From the NCBI RefSeq assembly GCF_012927085.1, contig NZ_JABBFX010000001.1, positions 1,240,001-1,304,000 of the forward strand: 64,000 bases of DNA, in the 5' to 3' direction. Below are positions 1 through 9,447 of this stretch, one piece after another. Below the pieces are notes generated by a model. That model was not told the origin of the DNA. It saw only the letters and a program-made list of their open reading frames with translations, and searched no databases. The translations under genes were made by a program, and so were the position numbers. Position 1 is the stretch's first letter. Each line of letters opens with the position of its first letter. Source of the stretch: Ramlibacter agri. Lineage in GTDB: Bacteria; Pseudomonadota; Gammaproteobacteria; Burkholderiales; Burkholderiaceae_C.

Positions 1-2
1 TG

Positions 3-50
3 TCCGCCAACCGCGGAACGCTGTACCTCGCCTGGCAGCTCGAACTTTGA
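3..50 (+). CDS. C-terminal end of an upstream gene (partial)
   Basis: The first 15 codons of the window in this frame end in TGA and read SANRGTLYLAWQLEL. The sense-looking end is followed by a new gene on the same strand, so it is probably the last part of a gene that starts outside the window. The stretch vaguely resembles the C-terminal strand of the Asp-box protein that follows, which would fit a tandem relative, but 15 residues are too few to assign a family. Confidence 0.35.
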   Translation, partial: SANRGTLYLAWQLEL

Positions 51-172
51 AGCCGATGGCCTTCGGGAGCCATGCGCACTCCTGATGGGAAGCCACCTTC
101 TTGCGCAGGGGATGCCCCTTCTTCCACGCCGCCACTGCGCGCACAATGGCCAGCCCGCCCCGGGACACCATC

Positions 173-1507
173 GTGAACACCGCCAAGCGCTCCCCCTGGC
201 GCGCGGGCCTGTTGGCCGGCCTGGTGCTGGCCGTCATCGACGCCGCGGCCGCGGACATCCGATGGCAAGCTCCCCTGGACATCGCGCAGGGAAAGGGCGA
301 GCGCGGCGCCTGGCGGCAGACAGAGACGCACTACGACTTCGTCGACGATGCGACCGTGGCGTGGAGCCCGCGGGGCGAACTGGCCGTGGCCTGGGCGGAC
401 CAGAAGCGCAGGGCGGTGCTGGTGCAGCGCTATTCGGCGACTGGCGAGGCACTCAGGCCCACGCCTGTGCTTCTCTCGGGCGAAGCCAGGACCTTCTCGT
501 GGATGCCTCGCCTGGCCTGGGCGCCGGAGGCGGATGGCCAGCAGCTGCATGTGCTGTGGCAGGAGATCATCTTCTCGGGCGGTTCCCACGGTGGCGAGAT
601 GCTGACGGCGACCTCGAACAACGGCGGACGCTCGTTCGCTGCGACGAGGAACCTGTCGCAATCGAAGGAAGGTGACGGCAAGGGCCGCATCAGCCGCGCC
701 GTCTGGGACAACGGCAGCTTCGACATCGCCACGGCGCCCGGAGGGACGGTCCTCGCGGCCTGGACCGAATTCGACGGCCGGCTCTGGTCCGCGCGTTCCG
801 CCAACGGCGGGTCCAGCTTCGCGGATCCGGTCCTGGTGGCGGGCGAGCCGCCCGAATCCCCCGCACGCGCGCCGGCCCTGGCAGTCGGCAAGGACGGCGC
901 GGTAGCCCTGGCCTGGTCGGTGGGCGAAGACAAGGCCGGCGACATCCACATCGCCGTCTCCAGCGATGGCGGCAAGAGCTTCGGTCCGCCACGCGTGGTG
1001 GCGGTCACGCCAGGCTTTTCGGATGCGCCGAAGCTGGCCTTCGACACGAAGGGCGGGCTGCACCTCGTGTATGCCGAAAGCCGCGGCGGCCCGTTCACCG
1101 ATTCGGCCATCCTTCACCGGCGCTCCAGCGACGGGGGGCACACCTTTGGCCCCGCCCGCGAGATCTCCAAGCCGCTGCCTCCAGGCTATCGCGGCGCCGG
1201 CTTTCCCGCGATCGGCATCGATGGACGCGACCGCGTTGTGGTGGCCTGGGAGTTGCTGCGTGGCGCGGCACCGCCCCATCGGTCCTACGGCCTCGCCATC
1301 GCCGTGTCCGACGACGGCAGGACTTTCGGTGCGCCATCCGAAATCCCCGCCAGCGCGGACCCGCAAGGCGGCTTCAACGGCAGCAGCCAGGGCCTGTTGA
1401 TGAACAAGCTGGCGGTGCGCGCCGATGGCGAGATCGCGGTCGTCAACAGCGCGCTGAAGATCGGCTCGCACAGCCGCGTGTGGCTGCTGCGCGGCGTGCT
1501 GCACTGA
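173..1507 (+). CDS. Secreted Asp-box (sialidase-fold) beta-propeller protein
   Basis: The protein has an N-terminal signal peptide (KR, then a hydrophobic stretch ending AAAAD) and five Asp-box motifs of the S-x-D/N-G-G-x-S/T-F type near residues 148, 208, 262, 319 and 378, one per propeller blade. This is the fold of sialidases and of many non-enzymatic BNR-repeat proteins. I do not see the arginine triad of true sialidases, so substrate and catalysis are open. It should act in the periplasm or outside the cell. I chose the GTG at 173 because it gives a compact signal peptide. In-frame starts upstream at 146 (ATG) and 101 (TTG) would only add a non-hydrophobic tail. The next gene is convergent. 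Confidence 0.75.
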   Translation: MNTAKRSPWRAGLLAGLVLAVIDAAAADIRWQAPLDIAQGKGERGAWRQTETHYDFVDDATVAWSPRGELAVAWADQKRRAVLVQRYSATGEALRPTPVLLSGEARTFSWMPRLAWAPEADGQQLHVLWQEIIFSGGSHGGEMLTATSNNGGRSFAATRNLSQSKEGDGKGRISRAVWDNGSFDIATAPGGTVLAAWTEFDGRLWSARSANGGSSFADPVLVAGEPPESPARAPALAVGKDGAVALAWSVGEDKAGDIHIAVSSDGGKSFGPPRVVAVTPGFSDAPKLAFDTKGGLHLVYAESRGGPFTDSAILHRRSSDGGHTFGPAREISKPLPPGYRGAGFPAIGIDGRDRVVVAWELLRGAAPPHRSYGLAIAVSDDGRTFGAPSEIPASADPQGGFNGSSQGLLMNKLAVRADGEIAVVNSALKIGSHSRVWLLRGVLH

Positions 1508-1539
1508 GTACCGCCCGCCTTCGACCCGCGAAGGGTCTG

Positions 1540-2037
1540 TCAGTACACCCCGAGCGCCATCCCCGCCGCCAGCCCGGCGCCCAGCTCGCGGCAGCGTGCG
1601 AGGTCGGCCTCGCCGATCTGCTTGGCCCGCGCGATGTCTTCCGGCGTCTGGGCGTGGGTGCACACGATCAGAGCCGGCGCCACGGCGCGCAGCCGCCAGC
1701 CGGTGGCGATGCGATCGAGCTGGCGCGCGGCGTTCTGGCCGTCGCTGCCGGCGCAGACCAGCAAGGCGTAAGGGCGGCCGTTCACGCGATCGAGCGCGGC
1801 GTAGTAGCAGCGGTCGAAGAAGTCCTTCATCAGGCCCGCCATCGCGGCCAGGTTCTCGGGCGTGGCGAACACATAGCCGTCTGCGCCCAGCACGTCCCCG
1901 GGCTGCGCCTGCGGCGCGCGCAGCAGGCGCACGCGCACGCCGGGCTCGTCGCCCGCGCCTTCGGCGGCGGCCTGCGCCATCTGTTCGGTGCCGCCCGTCA
2001 TCGTGTGATAGACGACGAGGAGCGTCTTGGGAGTCAT
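1540..2037 (-). CDS. Flavodoxin-like FMN protein (NAD(P)H-dependent reductase type)
   Basis: This 165-residue protein begins with a beta strand followed by an FMN phosphate-binding loop (HTMTGGTEQMA, residues about 11-21), the hallmark of flavodoxin-fold proteins. A second flavin-contacting stretch, YVFATPENLAAMAG, comes near residue 56, where such families carry a conserved TPE/SPxY segment. The size fits single-domain flavodoxin/WrbA-like proteins. It probably carries electrons or reduces quinones or nitro compounds in the cytoplasm, but the partner is unknown. It is convergent with the Asp-box gene and divergent from the DUF1330 gene 64 bases away. Confidence 0.75.
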   Translation of the reverse strand: MTPKTLLVVYHTMTGGTEQMAQAAAEGAGDEPGVRVRLLRAPQAQPGDVLGADGYVFATPENLAAMAGLMKDFFDRCYYAALDRVNGRPYALLVCAGSDGQNAARQLDRIATGWRLRAVAPALIVCTHAQTPEDIARAKQIGEADLARCRELGAGLAAGMALGVY

Positions 2038-2101
2038 GCGCGCAGCATAGCGGCCGGACGGCAGGGGCGTGCCATCATTGGCGCAGGAACAGGAGACAGC
2101 G

Positions 2102-2389
2102 ATGAGTCACGCATACCTGGTCGGCAACATCACCGTCAAGTCGCCCGGGAAGTGGGCCGAGTACACGAGGCAGGTGCCGGGCACCTTGCAGCCCTGGGGC
2201 GCGGAACTCGTCTTCCGCGGCAAGCAGGTCGCGGCGCTGGCCGGCGCGAGCCCGCACGCGGACATCGTCGTGATCCGGTTCCCCGACCTCGCGGCCTTGA
2301 ACCAGTGGTTCACGTCGCCCGCCTACCAGGCGCTCATCCCGCTGCGCGAGGAGGCTGCGGACGTGGTGCTGCTGTCCTACCAGGGCTAG
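2102..2389 (+). CDS. DUF1330 family protein
   Basis: A 95-residue ferredoxin-like alpha/beta-barrel protein. It has the typical pattern of DUF1330: an N-terminal YLVGNITVKSPGKWAEY strand-helix, a central ELVFRGK strand, and the VIRFPDLAALNQWFTSPAYQ segment where the family has a conserved F-P/W-F-S-x-x-Y core. The start at 2102 is supported by a purine-rich ribosome site (ggagaca) 5 bases upstream. A start at 2069 would add residues without family resemblance. These small dimeric proteins are of unknown function. The gene ends 2 bases before the convergent MBL-fold gene. Confidence 0.8.
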   Translation: MSHAYLVGNITVKSPGKWAEYTRQVPGTLQPWGAELVFRGKQVAALAGASPHADIVVIRFPDLAALNQWFTSPAYQALIPLREEAADVVLLSYQG

Positions 2390-2391
2390 CG

Positions 2392-3516
2392 TCAGTCGAT
2401 CGGCCAGGGCATCTGCTTGGGCAGCACTTCGGGCGCAGGCGCCGGCTCGGGAGCCACGTGCGGCGCGCCCTGGTCGACGCCGCGCCACCAGGGCCGGACG
2501 TCTTCCGCGTGCGCGGGCTCCACGGCTTCCCCGAGGCGCGGCATGACGAGCTGCGCGCCCATGCCGGGCGCGAGCTTCAGCAGGGTTTCGGCGGGATCGT
2601 CCCAGGCATGCATCGCCAGGCTGAAGGTGCCCCAGTGCACCGGCAGGAAGGGCCCGCCACCCAGCAAGCGCAGCGCCTCCAGCGCGTTCTTGGGCCCGAG
2701 ATGGATGTCGCCCCAGGCGGGGTGGAAGGCGCCCACTTCCAGCATCACCAGGTCGAACGGACCCAGCTGGTCGCGAATCGCCTGGTACTCCGTCGTCAGG
2801 CCGGTGTCGCCGCTGAAGAACACGCTGTGGCGGTCCGTGCGCAGGACGAAGGAGGACCAGAGCGTCGCGTTGCGGTCCTTCAGCCCGCGGCCCGAGAAGT
2901 GCTGCGAAGGCGCGGCGGTCGCGCTGAGGCCCGTGCCCGGAAGCCGGTGCGTCTCCCACCAATCCAGCTCGGTGATGCGCCGCGCTTCCACGCCCCAGGC
3001 TTCGAGATGCGCACCGACGCCAAGCGAGGTGACGAAGGGCACGTCGACGCCGGCCAGCTCGCGGATGGTGGGGTAGTCGAGGTGGTCGTAGTGGTCGTGC
3101 GAGACCAGCACCAGGTCGATGGGCGGCATCTTGCGCAGCGGCACCGGCACGGGCTGGAAGCGCTTCGGCCCGGCATAGCGCGAAGGCGAGGCGCGCGGGC
3201 CCCACACCGGGTCGGTGAGCACGCGCACGCCGTCGATCTCGAGCAGCAGCGTGGAGTGGCCCAGCCAGGTCACGCGCAGGCCGCTGCCAGGCGTGCGCGC
3301 CCAGGTGTCGCGCGGGTCCATGGCCGGCAGCGGCGCGAGCGGCACGCGGTGTTCCCCGCCGCAGAGGAAATCGGTGAACGAGGGCATCTTGACCTGCGGG
3401 TCGCGCAGGCCCGGCAGGACCGGATGCACGTTCTGGAAACGGTCGCCGGCCCAGAGCGGCGAAGCCTTCATGCGTTCGAGCCGCGCGCCGGCGGCCCGGC
3501 TGCCCAACGATTTCAT
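2392..3516 (-). CDS. MBL-fold metallo-hydrolase (NAPE-PLD/UlaG-like)
   Basis: This 374-residue protein has the metallo-beta-lactamase signature SHDHYDHLD (HxHxDH, residues about 135-143), preceded by TWLGHSTLLLEIDGVRVLTDPVW, the usual entry of UlaG/NAPE-PLD-like hydrolases. Further metal ligands are visible in FFSGDTGL and in PVHWGTFSLA near the C terminus. Long N- and C-terminal extensions around the fold match the bacterial NAPE-PLD-like group, which is expected to hydrolyse phosphodiester or lactone bonds. No signal peptide is evident, so it is probably cytoplasmic. The substrate is not deducible. The upstream histidine kinase gene ends 29 bases away on the same strand, and cotranscription is possible. 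Confidence 0.8.
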   Translation of the reverse strand: MKSLGSRAAGARLERMKASPLWAGDRFQNVHPVLPGLRDPQVKMPSFTDFLCGGEHRVPLAPLPAMDPRDTWARTPGSGLRVTWLGHSTLLLEIDGVRVLTDPVWGPRASPSRYAGPKRFQPVPVPLRKMPPIDLVLVSHDHYDHLDYPTIRELAGVDVPFVTSLGVGAHLEAWGVEARRITELDWWETHRLPGTGLSATAAPSQHFSGRGLKDRNATLWSSFVLRTDRHSVFFSGDTGLTTEYQAIRDQLGPFDLVMLEVGAFHPAWGDIHLGPKNALEALRLLGGGPFLPVHWGTFSLAMHAWDDPAETLLKLAPGMGAQLVMPRLGEAVEPAHAEDVRPWWRGVDQGAPHVAPEPAPAPEVLPKQMPWPID

Positions 3517-3545
3517 GCGTGTCCCCGGTGGATGTTGCGGCTCGC

Positions 3546-6500
3546 TCAGGCAGGAAGCCGCGGCGCCGCCGCCAGCACGGCCTGCAGGTCCGCGCTGCTC
3601 GGTGGCTTGGCCAGGTGGCCGTCGAAGGAAGCCGCCCTGGTCTTCTGCCGGTCGGACTCCTGTCCCCAGCCGGTGAGCGCGACGATCTGCATCGCCGGCT
3701 CGCCGGTGAATTCGTCGCGCAGCCGGCGGGCGACCTCGAAGCCGTCCATGCCGGGCATGCCCAGGTCCAGCAGGACCAGGTCGGGCCGGCGCCGGCGCGC
3801 GTTCTCGAGCGCGTGCTTACCGCTGTACGCCGCCTCGGCGTCGTGGCCCTCCAGGCACAGCAGCTGCGCCAGCGAATCGGCGGAGTCGCGCAGGTCGTCC
3901 ACCACCAGCACGCGCAGGGCGCGCAGCGCCGAGGACGCGTCGGCCGCTGCAGCCTCGGCCAGTTCGACAGCAGTAGCGGACGCCACCGGCAAGCGCACGG
4001 TGAACGTGCTGCCCTGGCCCGGCCCGCCGCTGGCGGCGGTGGCGCGGCCGCCCTGCATCTCCACCAGCTGCTTTACCAGCGCCAGGCCGATGCCGAGGCC
4101 GCCGGCCGAATAGGCCTGCTGGTTGCGGACCTGCGTGAAGAGGTCGAAGACCTGCGGCAGCGCCGCGGCCGGGATGCCGATGCCGGTGTCGCTGACCTCG
4201 ATCACCGCTTCTTCGCCTTCGCGCGCGATGCGCACCGTGATCGTGCCGCCGCCGTCCGTGTACTTGGTGGCATTGGAGAGCAGGTTCGAGACCACCTGCG
4301 TCAGCCGCACGCGGTCGCCGCGCACGGCCAGCTCGGAATCCGCTTCCTCGATGATCGCAAGCCGATGGTGCTTGCGGTCGATGTCCGCGCGGCAGGCATC
4401 GAGCGCCTGGCTCACGATCTCGCGCGCCTTCACCAGCTCCAGATCCAGCTGGATCTTGCCGTTGTTGATGCGGGCCACGTCGAGCAGGTCGTCGACGAGG
4501 CGGACCACGTGCCGCAGCTGGCGGCCCGTCCGCGCGGACAGCTGCTGCAGCAAGGCCGGGTCGGCCAGGCTGCGGCTGCCGATCTCCGCGTTGTAGACCA
4601 TCGGCGCCAGCCCGTTGCGCAGTTCGTGCGCCAGCACGGCCAGGAATTCGTCCTTGCGGCGGTCCGCCAGGTGCAGTGCCGTCTCCGCGCGGGCCCGGGC
4701 CACCGCGGACCAGGTGCGCTGCGCAACCTCCTCCAGCAGCGCCAGGTCCGGCCCGGACCACGCGCGCGGTGCGGCGGAGTGGACGACGAGCATGGCCACG
4801 AGCTGCCCGTTCTTGACCAGGGGCAGGGCGACCTCGGCGCGGATCTGCAGCGCGAGGTGCGCGTCCCGCTCCTGGCTGCCGAGACGCGGGTCGGTCGCCA
4901 TGTCGTCGATGACGACCGACTGCCCGGCCTGGAAGGCCTCGACGATCCAGTCGCCGCAGGCCGACATCTCGAAGGGGCGCTCCGGCAGCGGCTCGATGTC
5001 GCGCTCGAACCCGCGGGTGACGATCCAGTGGCCGTTGTCCGCGTCCGCGTAGAAGGCGCGATGCACGGCCAGCTGTTCGCCGAGCAGGCCCGTCGCCACC
5101 ACCTTGATCCGGGCGGGGTCCGCGATGGGCCGCAGGGCGTCGCTGAACTTCAGCAGGAAGGCCTGGCGCTCCTCGAGCAGGCGGATCTCCTCGACGGCGC
5201 GCACAGCGCTGGTGATGTCCGTGTTCACGGCCACGGCGCCCAGCACCCGGCCGCCGCTGACCACCGGCGACGCCGAGGTCCGCACGATGCGCTCTTCGCC
5301 CGTCAGCCGGTGGCGCACCTTGACGTTGCGGACGACGCGCTCGCCCTGGAGCGCGCGCGAGAACGGCTGGTCCTGCTCGCTCATCTCTTCCCCGGTCGCC
5401 GCGTCGCGGGTCTGGATCTCCTGGGCGAGCAGGCCGATGCGGCGATCCAGTTCTTCTTGGCTGGCGTATCCCAGCTGGTCGAGGGCCGCCTGGTTGGCCA
5501 GGTTGATGCCCTGGGCGTCGCCCATGTAGACGGCATCGCCCATGCTTTCGATCACCGCGCCGAGTTCGGCCGCCCGGCGTTCGGCTGCCCCGAACATCTC
5601 GCGATACTGCTCCTCGCTCTTGTGCAGCCGCTCCGTGGCCTCGCGCCGGTCCGTCACGTCGCTGCCGGCGCCGAACCATTCGGTGATCTCGCCATCCGGC
5701 CCCAGCAGCGGCACGGCGCGCGACAGCACCCAGCCCACGCCGCCATCGGCGAGGTGCACGCGGTGCTCCAGCTGGAACAGCGACTTGGTGCGGATCGCCG
5801 TCTCCATCGCGTGCAGGACGGCGGGAAGGTCTTCTTGCGGGATGTACTTGTCGACCCAGTTCTCGATGGGAGCCGTCGTGTTGGCCAGGGACTGGCTATC
5901 GAGCTGGTACATCAGCCGCCAGTCCGGGCTCATCCGGTAGATCGAGTTGGCGCCGGCCGTGACCAGCGCCCGGAAGCGCGCCTCGTTGTCCCGCAGGCGG
6001 GCGTTGGCGGCGTCGCGCTCGCGCTCGGCGGCGTCCGCGCGATGCTGCCCCGTGGCGTCGACCGTGACGTTCAGCAGGCCCGCGATGGCGCCTGCTTCGT
6101 CCCGCACCGGCGAATAGGAGAAGTTCCACCAGGTGTCCTCGGGGTAGCCGCGCCGGGTCATGACCAGCGGCATGTCGTCGAAGCGCACCGTCTCGCCGGC
6201 GAACACCTGCCGCACCAGCGGCTCGATCTCGTCCCAGACGTCGGGCCAGGCTTCGCGAAAAGGGATGCCGAGCGCGTGGGGGTGCCGGCTCCCCAGCATC
6301 GGGGCGTAGGCATCGTTGTAGAGGACGATGCGTTCCGGTCCCCACGCGAGCTGCATGGCGTGTCCGGAGGCCAGCATCAGGTCCACCGCGGTCTTCAGGC
6401 TCTGCGGCCATGCCGCGATCGGGCCGAGAGGGGTCGCCGCCCAGTCGTGCGCGCGAATGCGGCGGGCCATTTCGCCGCCACCGGGAGGCCAGTCCGTCAT
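3546..6500 (-). CDS. Hybrid sensor histidine kinase (PAS-PAS-PAS-GAF-HisKA-HATPase-REC)
   Basis: This 984-residue kinase has no transmembrane segment, so it should sense in the cytoplasm. In order it carries an N-terminal PAS-like domain (about 30-170, containing WNFSYSPVRDEAG), two more PAS domains (about 185-310 and 325-440), a GAF domain (about 450-600) and a HisKA domain with the phospho-acceptor in HELRNG (His about 625). A HATPase with N-box SNLLSNATKY, G1 DTGIGIP and G2 GGLGIGLALVK follows, then a C-terminal receiver (about 863-984) with acceptor Asp near 910 in LLDLGMPGMDG and Lys in HLAKP. The receiver on the kinase suggests a phosphorelay, but no separate response regulator or Hpt gene is in the window. 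The PAS domains could bind small ligands, and I see no haem or flavin motif that would settle this. Confidence 0.9.
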   Translation of the reverse strand: MTDWPPGGGEMARRIRAHDWAATPLGPIAAWPQSLKTAVDLMLASGHAMQLAWGPERIVLYNDAYAPMLGSRHPHALGIPFREAWPDVWDEIEPLVRQVFAGETVRFDDMPLVMTRRGYPEDTWWNFSYSPVRDEAGAIAGLLNVTVDATGQHRADAAERERDAANARLRDNEARFRALVTAGANSIYRMSPDWRLMYQLDSQSLANTTAPIENWVDKYIPQEDLPAVLHAMETAIRTKSLFQLEHRVHLADGGVGWVLSRAVPLLGPDGEITEWFGAGSDVTDRREATERLHKSEEQYREMFGAAERRAAELGAVIESMGDAVYMGDAQGINLANQAALDQLGYASQEELDRRIGLLAQEIQTRDAATGEEMSEQDQPFSRALQGERVVRNVKVRHRLTGEERIVRTSASPVVSGGRVLGAVAVNTDITSAVRAVEEIRLLEERQAFLLKFSDALRPIADPARIKVVATGLLGEQLAVHRAFYADADNGHWIVTRGFERDIEPLPERPFEMSACGDWIVEAFQAGQSVVIDDMATDPRLGSQERDAHLALQIRAEVALPLVKNGQLVAMLVVHSAAPRAWSGPDLALLEEVAQRTWSAVARARAETALHLADRRKDEFLAVLAHELRNGLAPMVYNAEIGSRSLADPALLQQLSARTGRQLRHVVRLVDDLLDVARINNGKIQLDLELVKAREIVSQALDACRADIDRKHHRLAIIEEADSELAVRGDRVRLTQVVSNLLSNATKYTDGGGTITVRIAREGEEAVIEVSDTGIGIPAAALPQVFDLFTQVRNQQAYSAGGLGIGLALVKQLVEMQGGRATAASGGPGQGSTFTVRLPVASATAVELAEAAAADASSALRALRVLVVDDLRDSADSLAQLLCLEGHDAEAAYSGKHALENARRRRPDLVLLDLGMPGMDGFEVARRLRDEFTGEPAMQIVALTGWGQESDRQKTRAASFDGHLAKPPSSADLQAVLAAAPRLPA

Positions 6501-6602
6501 GAGGGCGATGCTCCTGCTGAGTCAGCCGACGATGGGTTCGCCGGACGCGCCCTCATCGAGGGCTGCGCGGGGCCATCATACCGACGACGGCCCTCCGTGC
6601 GT

Positions 6603-7787
6603 TCAGCGCAAATACGCTTGCACCAGCGACACCCAGTAGCTCGCCGTCGTCGGCAGGATGTCGTCGTTGAAGTCGTAGCCGGTGTTGTGCACCATGCACC
6701 CCGGCCCTTCGCCCGGCTTGCCGTTGCCGTTGCCGACGATGAAGTAGCAGCCCGGCACGGTGTCCAGCATGAAGGCGAAGTCGTCGCTGGCTTGCAGCGG
6801 CGCCATGCCGGGGATCAGCGCGTTCTCGCCCATCGTCTCCACCGCCACCTGGCGCGCGAATTCGGCGGCGGCCGCGTCGTTGATGCAGGGCGGCGACTTC
6901 CACTGGTAGTCCACCTTGGCCGTGGCGCCGTGCACCGCGGCCTGGGCCTGCGACATGGCGATGATGCGATCCCGCAGGAAGGCGCGCACCTCGGGACGGC
7001 GCGCGCGCACGGTCAGCTTCAGTTCGGCGGTGGAAGGGATGACGTTCGGTGCGCGGCCCGCCGTCATCGCGCCGACCGTCACGACGGCCATGTCGTTCGG
7101 GTCGACCTCGCGCGACACCAGCGTCTGCAGCGCCAGGATCAAATGGGCGGCCACCATGATCGGGTCCACCGTGGTGTGCGGCATGGCGCCGTGGCCGCCC
7201 TTGCCTTCGATGGTGATGGTGGCCGTGTCGGACGAGCTGTAGACCGGCCCGGCCAGGAAGCCGAAGCGCTGCGCGGGGAAGCCCGGCTCGTTGTGGAAGG
7301 CGTAGATGTTGTCGCAGGGGAAGCGCTCGAACAGGCCTTCGTCGACCATCTTCTTGGCGCCCAGCAGGCCTTCTTCGGCGGGCTGGAAGATCAGGTTCAG
7401 CGTGCCGTCGAAGCCGCGGGTGACGGCCAGTAGCTGCGCCGCCGCGAGCAGGGTGGCGGTGTGGCCGTCGTGGCCGCAGGCATGCATGCGGCCCGGCGTG
7501 CGGCTGGCCCAGGCCAGGCCGGTGGTCTCGGTCATGGGCAGGGCGTCCATGTCGGCCCGCAGGCCCAGCCGCTTGCTGCCGTCGCCCACCTTCAGCTGCC
7601 CGACGACGCCGGTGCCGCCCAGGCCGCGATGCACCGTGTAGCCCCAGCGCGCCAGGCGCTCGGCCACGCGGTCGGAGGTGGCGTGTTCTTCGTACCCCAG
7701 CTCGGGCTCGGCGTGGATCTGCCGGCGCAGGTTAATCATTTCGTCGCGGGTGGCGGCGATTCCGGGGTGAATGGGCAGTTCCAGCAT
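6603..7787 (-). CDS. M20 family metallopeptidase / amidohydrolase
   Basis: This 394-residue enzyme of the hippurate hydrolase / N-acyl-amino-acid amidohydrolase group has the metal-binding segment MHACGHDGHTATLL (residues about 100-113), the QPAEEGLLGAKKM segment carrying the catalytic Glu pair, and a C-terminal VHNTGYDFNDD with the last metal ligand. The family removes acyl groups from amino acids or small peptides with a two-metal centre. It is divergently transcribed from the peptide-type ABC operon that begins at 7838. A 50-base spacer with an AT-rich TTATATTTTG core probably holds both promoters. The pairing suggests that an acylated amino acid or dipeptide is imported and then hydrolysed. 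This is inference from context. Confidence 0.88.
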   Translation of the reverse strand: MLELPIHPGIAATRDEMINLRRQIHAEPELGYEEHATSDRVAERLARWGYTVHRGLGGTGVVGQLKVGDGSKRLGLRADMDALPMTETTGLAWASRTPGRMHACGHDGHTATLLAAAQLLAVTRGFDGTLNLIFQPAEEGLLGAKKMVDEGLFERFPCDNIYAFHNEPGFPAQRFGFLAGPVYSSSDTATITIEGKGGHGAMPHTTVDPIMVAAHLILALQTLVSREVDPNDMAVVTVGAMTAGRAPNVIPSTAELKLTVRARRPEVRAFLRDRIIAMSQAQAAVHGATAKVDYQWKSPPCINDAAAAEFARQVAVETMGENALIPGMAPLQASDDFAFMLDTVPGCYFIVGNGNGKPGEGPGCMVHNTGYDFNDDILPTTASYWVSLVQAYLR

Positions 7788-7837
7788 GGCTTATATTTTG
7801 CTCGCTCGTTCCGCTCCATTTGCCCCAATATTCCGCC

Positions 7838-9442
7838 ATGCCGAACCAAGTGCCGTTCCCTGACTTCCAGCCCACCATCAACCGACGCCGGGTCATGGGC
7901 TCGGCCCTGGCCCTCGCCGGTGGCCTGGCCGCCCCGCCGCTGTGGGCGGCCGGCGGCAAGGGCACGGCCGTCCTGGCGATCGACGCCGACCCGCCGACCT
8001 TGAACCTCGGCACCACCAGCGATTTCGCCGCCGGCGACATCTCCGCCAAGATCCTCGAAGGCCTGGTGTGGCTGGACAAGGACTACAACCCCAAGCCCGC
8101 GCTGGCCACGGCCTGGACGGTGTCGCCGGACGGCAAGACCTACCGCTTCACGCTGCGCCGCGGCGTCAAGTGGCACGACGGCCGCGAGTTCACCAGCGCC
8201 GACGTGCGCTACAGCCTGATGGAGATCGTCGGCAAGCTGCACCCGCGCGCCGCGCCGGTGTTCAAGAACCTGGGCGTGGAAGTGGACGCGCCCGACGCCG
8301 GCACGGTGGTGGTGCGGCTGCAGAAGCCCTACGCGCCCTTCCTGGCGCAGATGACGGTGTTCGACGCGCCGATCCTGCCGCGCCATATCTACGAAGGCCC
8401 GGCCGTCGTGACGAACCCGGCCAACCAGCGGCCGGTGGGCACCGGCCCGTTCAAGTTCGGCGAATGGAAGCGCGGCACCAGCATCACGCTGGTGCGCAAC
8501 GAACAGTATTGGGACGCCGGCAAGCCCTACCTGGAAGCTATCATCTTCCAGATCATTCCGCAGGCCGCCAACCGCGTGCCGGCGCTGCAGGCCGGCGAAG
8601 TCGACGAACTGCTGGACTTCTACACGCCGAAGCCCGAGGTGCCGCGCATCCTCGCCGACAAGAAGCTGTACGCGCGCCGCGGCGTCAACATCCCGGCCGT
8701 CTACTTCATGATGTTCAACGTGCGCTCGCCGCTGTTCGCCAACAAGGACGCACGGCACGCGCTGGCCTTCGCCATCGACCGGCCGCGGCTGGTGAAGCAG
8801 GTGATGAACGGGCTGGCCCGCCCCGGCTACGGCGCCTTCGGCGACGGCTTCAAGTGGTTGCTGAACGAGGAAGCCAGCTACGCGAAGAAGTATCCCTTCG
8901 ACCCCGCCAAGGCGAAGGCGCTGCTGGCCAAGGCCGGCGTCAAGCCCGACACGGTGACCTTGCGCATGCCTTTCGATGCGGCGCGCGCGCAGATGCGCGG
9001 CCAGGCGCAGATCATCCAGGAAAACCTGCGCGCCATCGGGCTGGAAGTGAGCCTGCAGCCGCTGGAACGCTCGGTGTATTACGACCGCGTGTTCGCCAAG
9101 CACGACTTCGACGTGACGCTGGGCTCGTACTTTTCCGCCGGCGACCCCGCCATCGGCTACACGCGCCTGTACAGCACCTACACCGGCACCTCGCCCAACA
9201 CCAACGCCAGCGGCTACGCCAACCCCAAGGTCGACGAGCTGCTGTCCCAGGGCGCCACGCTCAGCGACCGCGCCGCGCGCGCCAAGGCCTACCGCGAGCT
9301 GCAGGCGATCCTGAACGAGGACCTGCCCACGCTGGTGCTGTTCGACGAGGAGACGGTGGACACCGCCAGCCTGAAGCTGCAGAACGTGTTCCCGGCTCTG
9401 GACGCGCGCGACCAGTGGGCCGGCGTCAAGATGGTGGGCTGA
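7838..9442 (+). CDS. ABC transporter substrate-binding protein, SBP_bac_5 (dipeptide/oligopeptide type)
   Basis: This 534-residue periplasmic protein of the DppA/OppA class carries a twin-arginine type signal (INRRRVMGSALALAGG), suggesting Tat export, then the family landmarks LEGLVWLDKDYNPKPALA, RFTLRRGVKWHDGREFTSADV and GTGPFKF. I prefer the ATG at 7838 to the TTG at 7820 because it keeps a standard-length n-region, although no clear ribosome site precedes either. It is the first gene of a tightly packed operon with two permeases, two ATPases and a phosphoribosyltransferase. The ligand is unknown: this family binds peptides, nickel, opines, glutathione and other solutes. Confidence 0.88.
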   Translation: MPNQVPFPDFQPTINRRRVMGSALALAGGLAAPPLWAAGGKGTAVLAIDADPPTLNLGTTSDFAAGDISAKILEGLVWLDKDYNPKPALATAWTVSPDGKTYRFTLRRGVKWHDGREFTSADVRYSLMEIVGKLHPRAAPVFKNLGVEVDAPDAGTVVVRLQKPYAPFLAQMTVFDAPILPRHIYEGPAVVTNPANQRPVGTGPFKFGEWKRGTSITLVRNEQYWDAGKPYLEAIIFQIIPQAANRVPALQAGEVDELLDFYTPKPEVPRILADKKLYARRGVNIPAVYFMMFNVRSPLFANKDARHALAFAIDRPRLVKQVMNGLARPGYGAFGDGFKWLLNEEASYAKKYPFDPAKAKALLAKAGVKPDTVTLRMPFDAARAQMRGQAQIIQENLRAIGLEVSLQPLERSVYYDRVFAKHDFDVTLGSYFSAGDPAIGYTRLYSTYTGTSPNTNASGYANPKVDELLSQGATLSDRAARAKAYRELQAILNEDLPTLVLFDEETVDTASLKLQNVFPALDARDQWAGVKMVG

Positions 9443-9447
9443 GGCGC

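Noticed and set aside
1480..4113. An 877-codon plus-strand frame
   Set aside because: It overlaps the flavodoxin, DUF1330, MBL and kinase genes, all of which are recognisable by family motifs, and has no ribosome site or motif of its own.
3519..7433. A 1304-codon plus-strand open frame
   Set aside because: It runs antisense through the histidine kinase and M20 amidohydrolase genes and shows no family motif, as expected from high GC at third codon positions.
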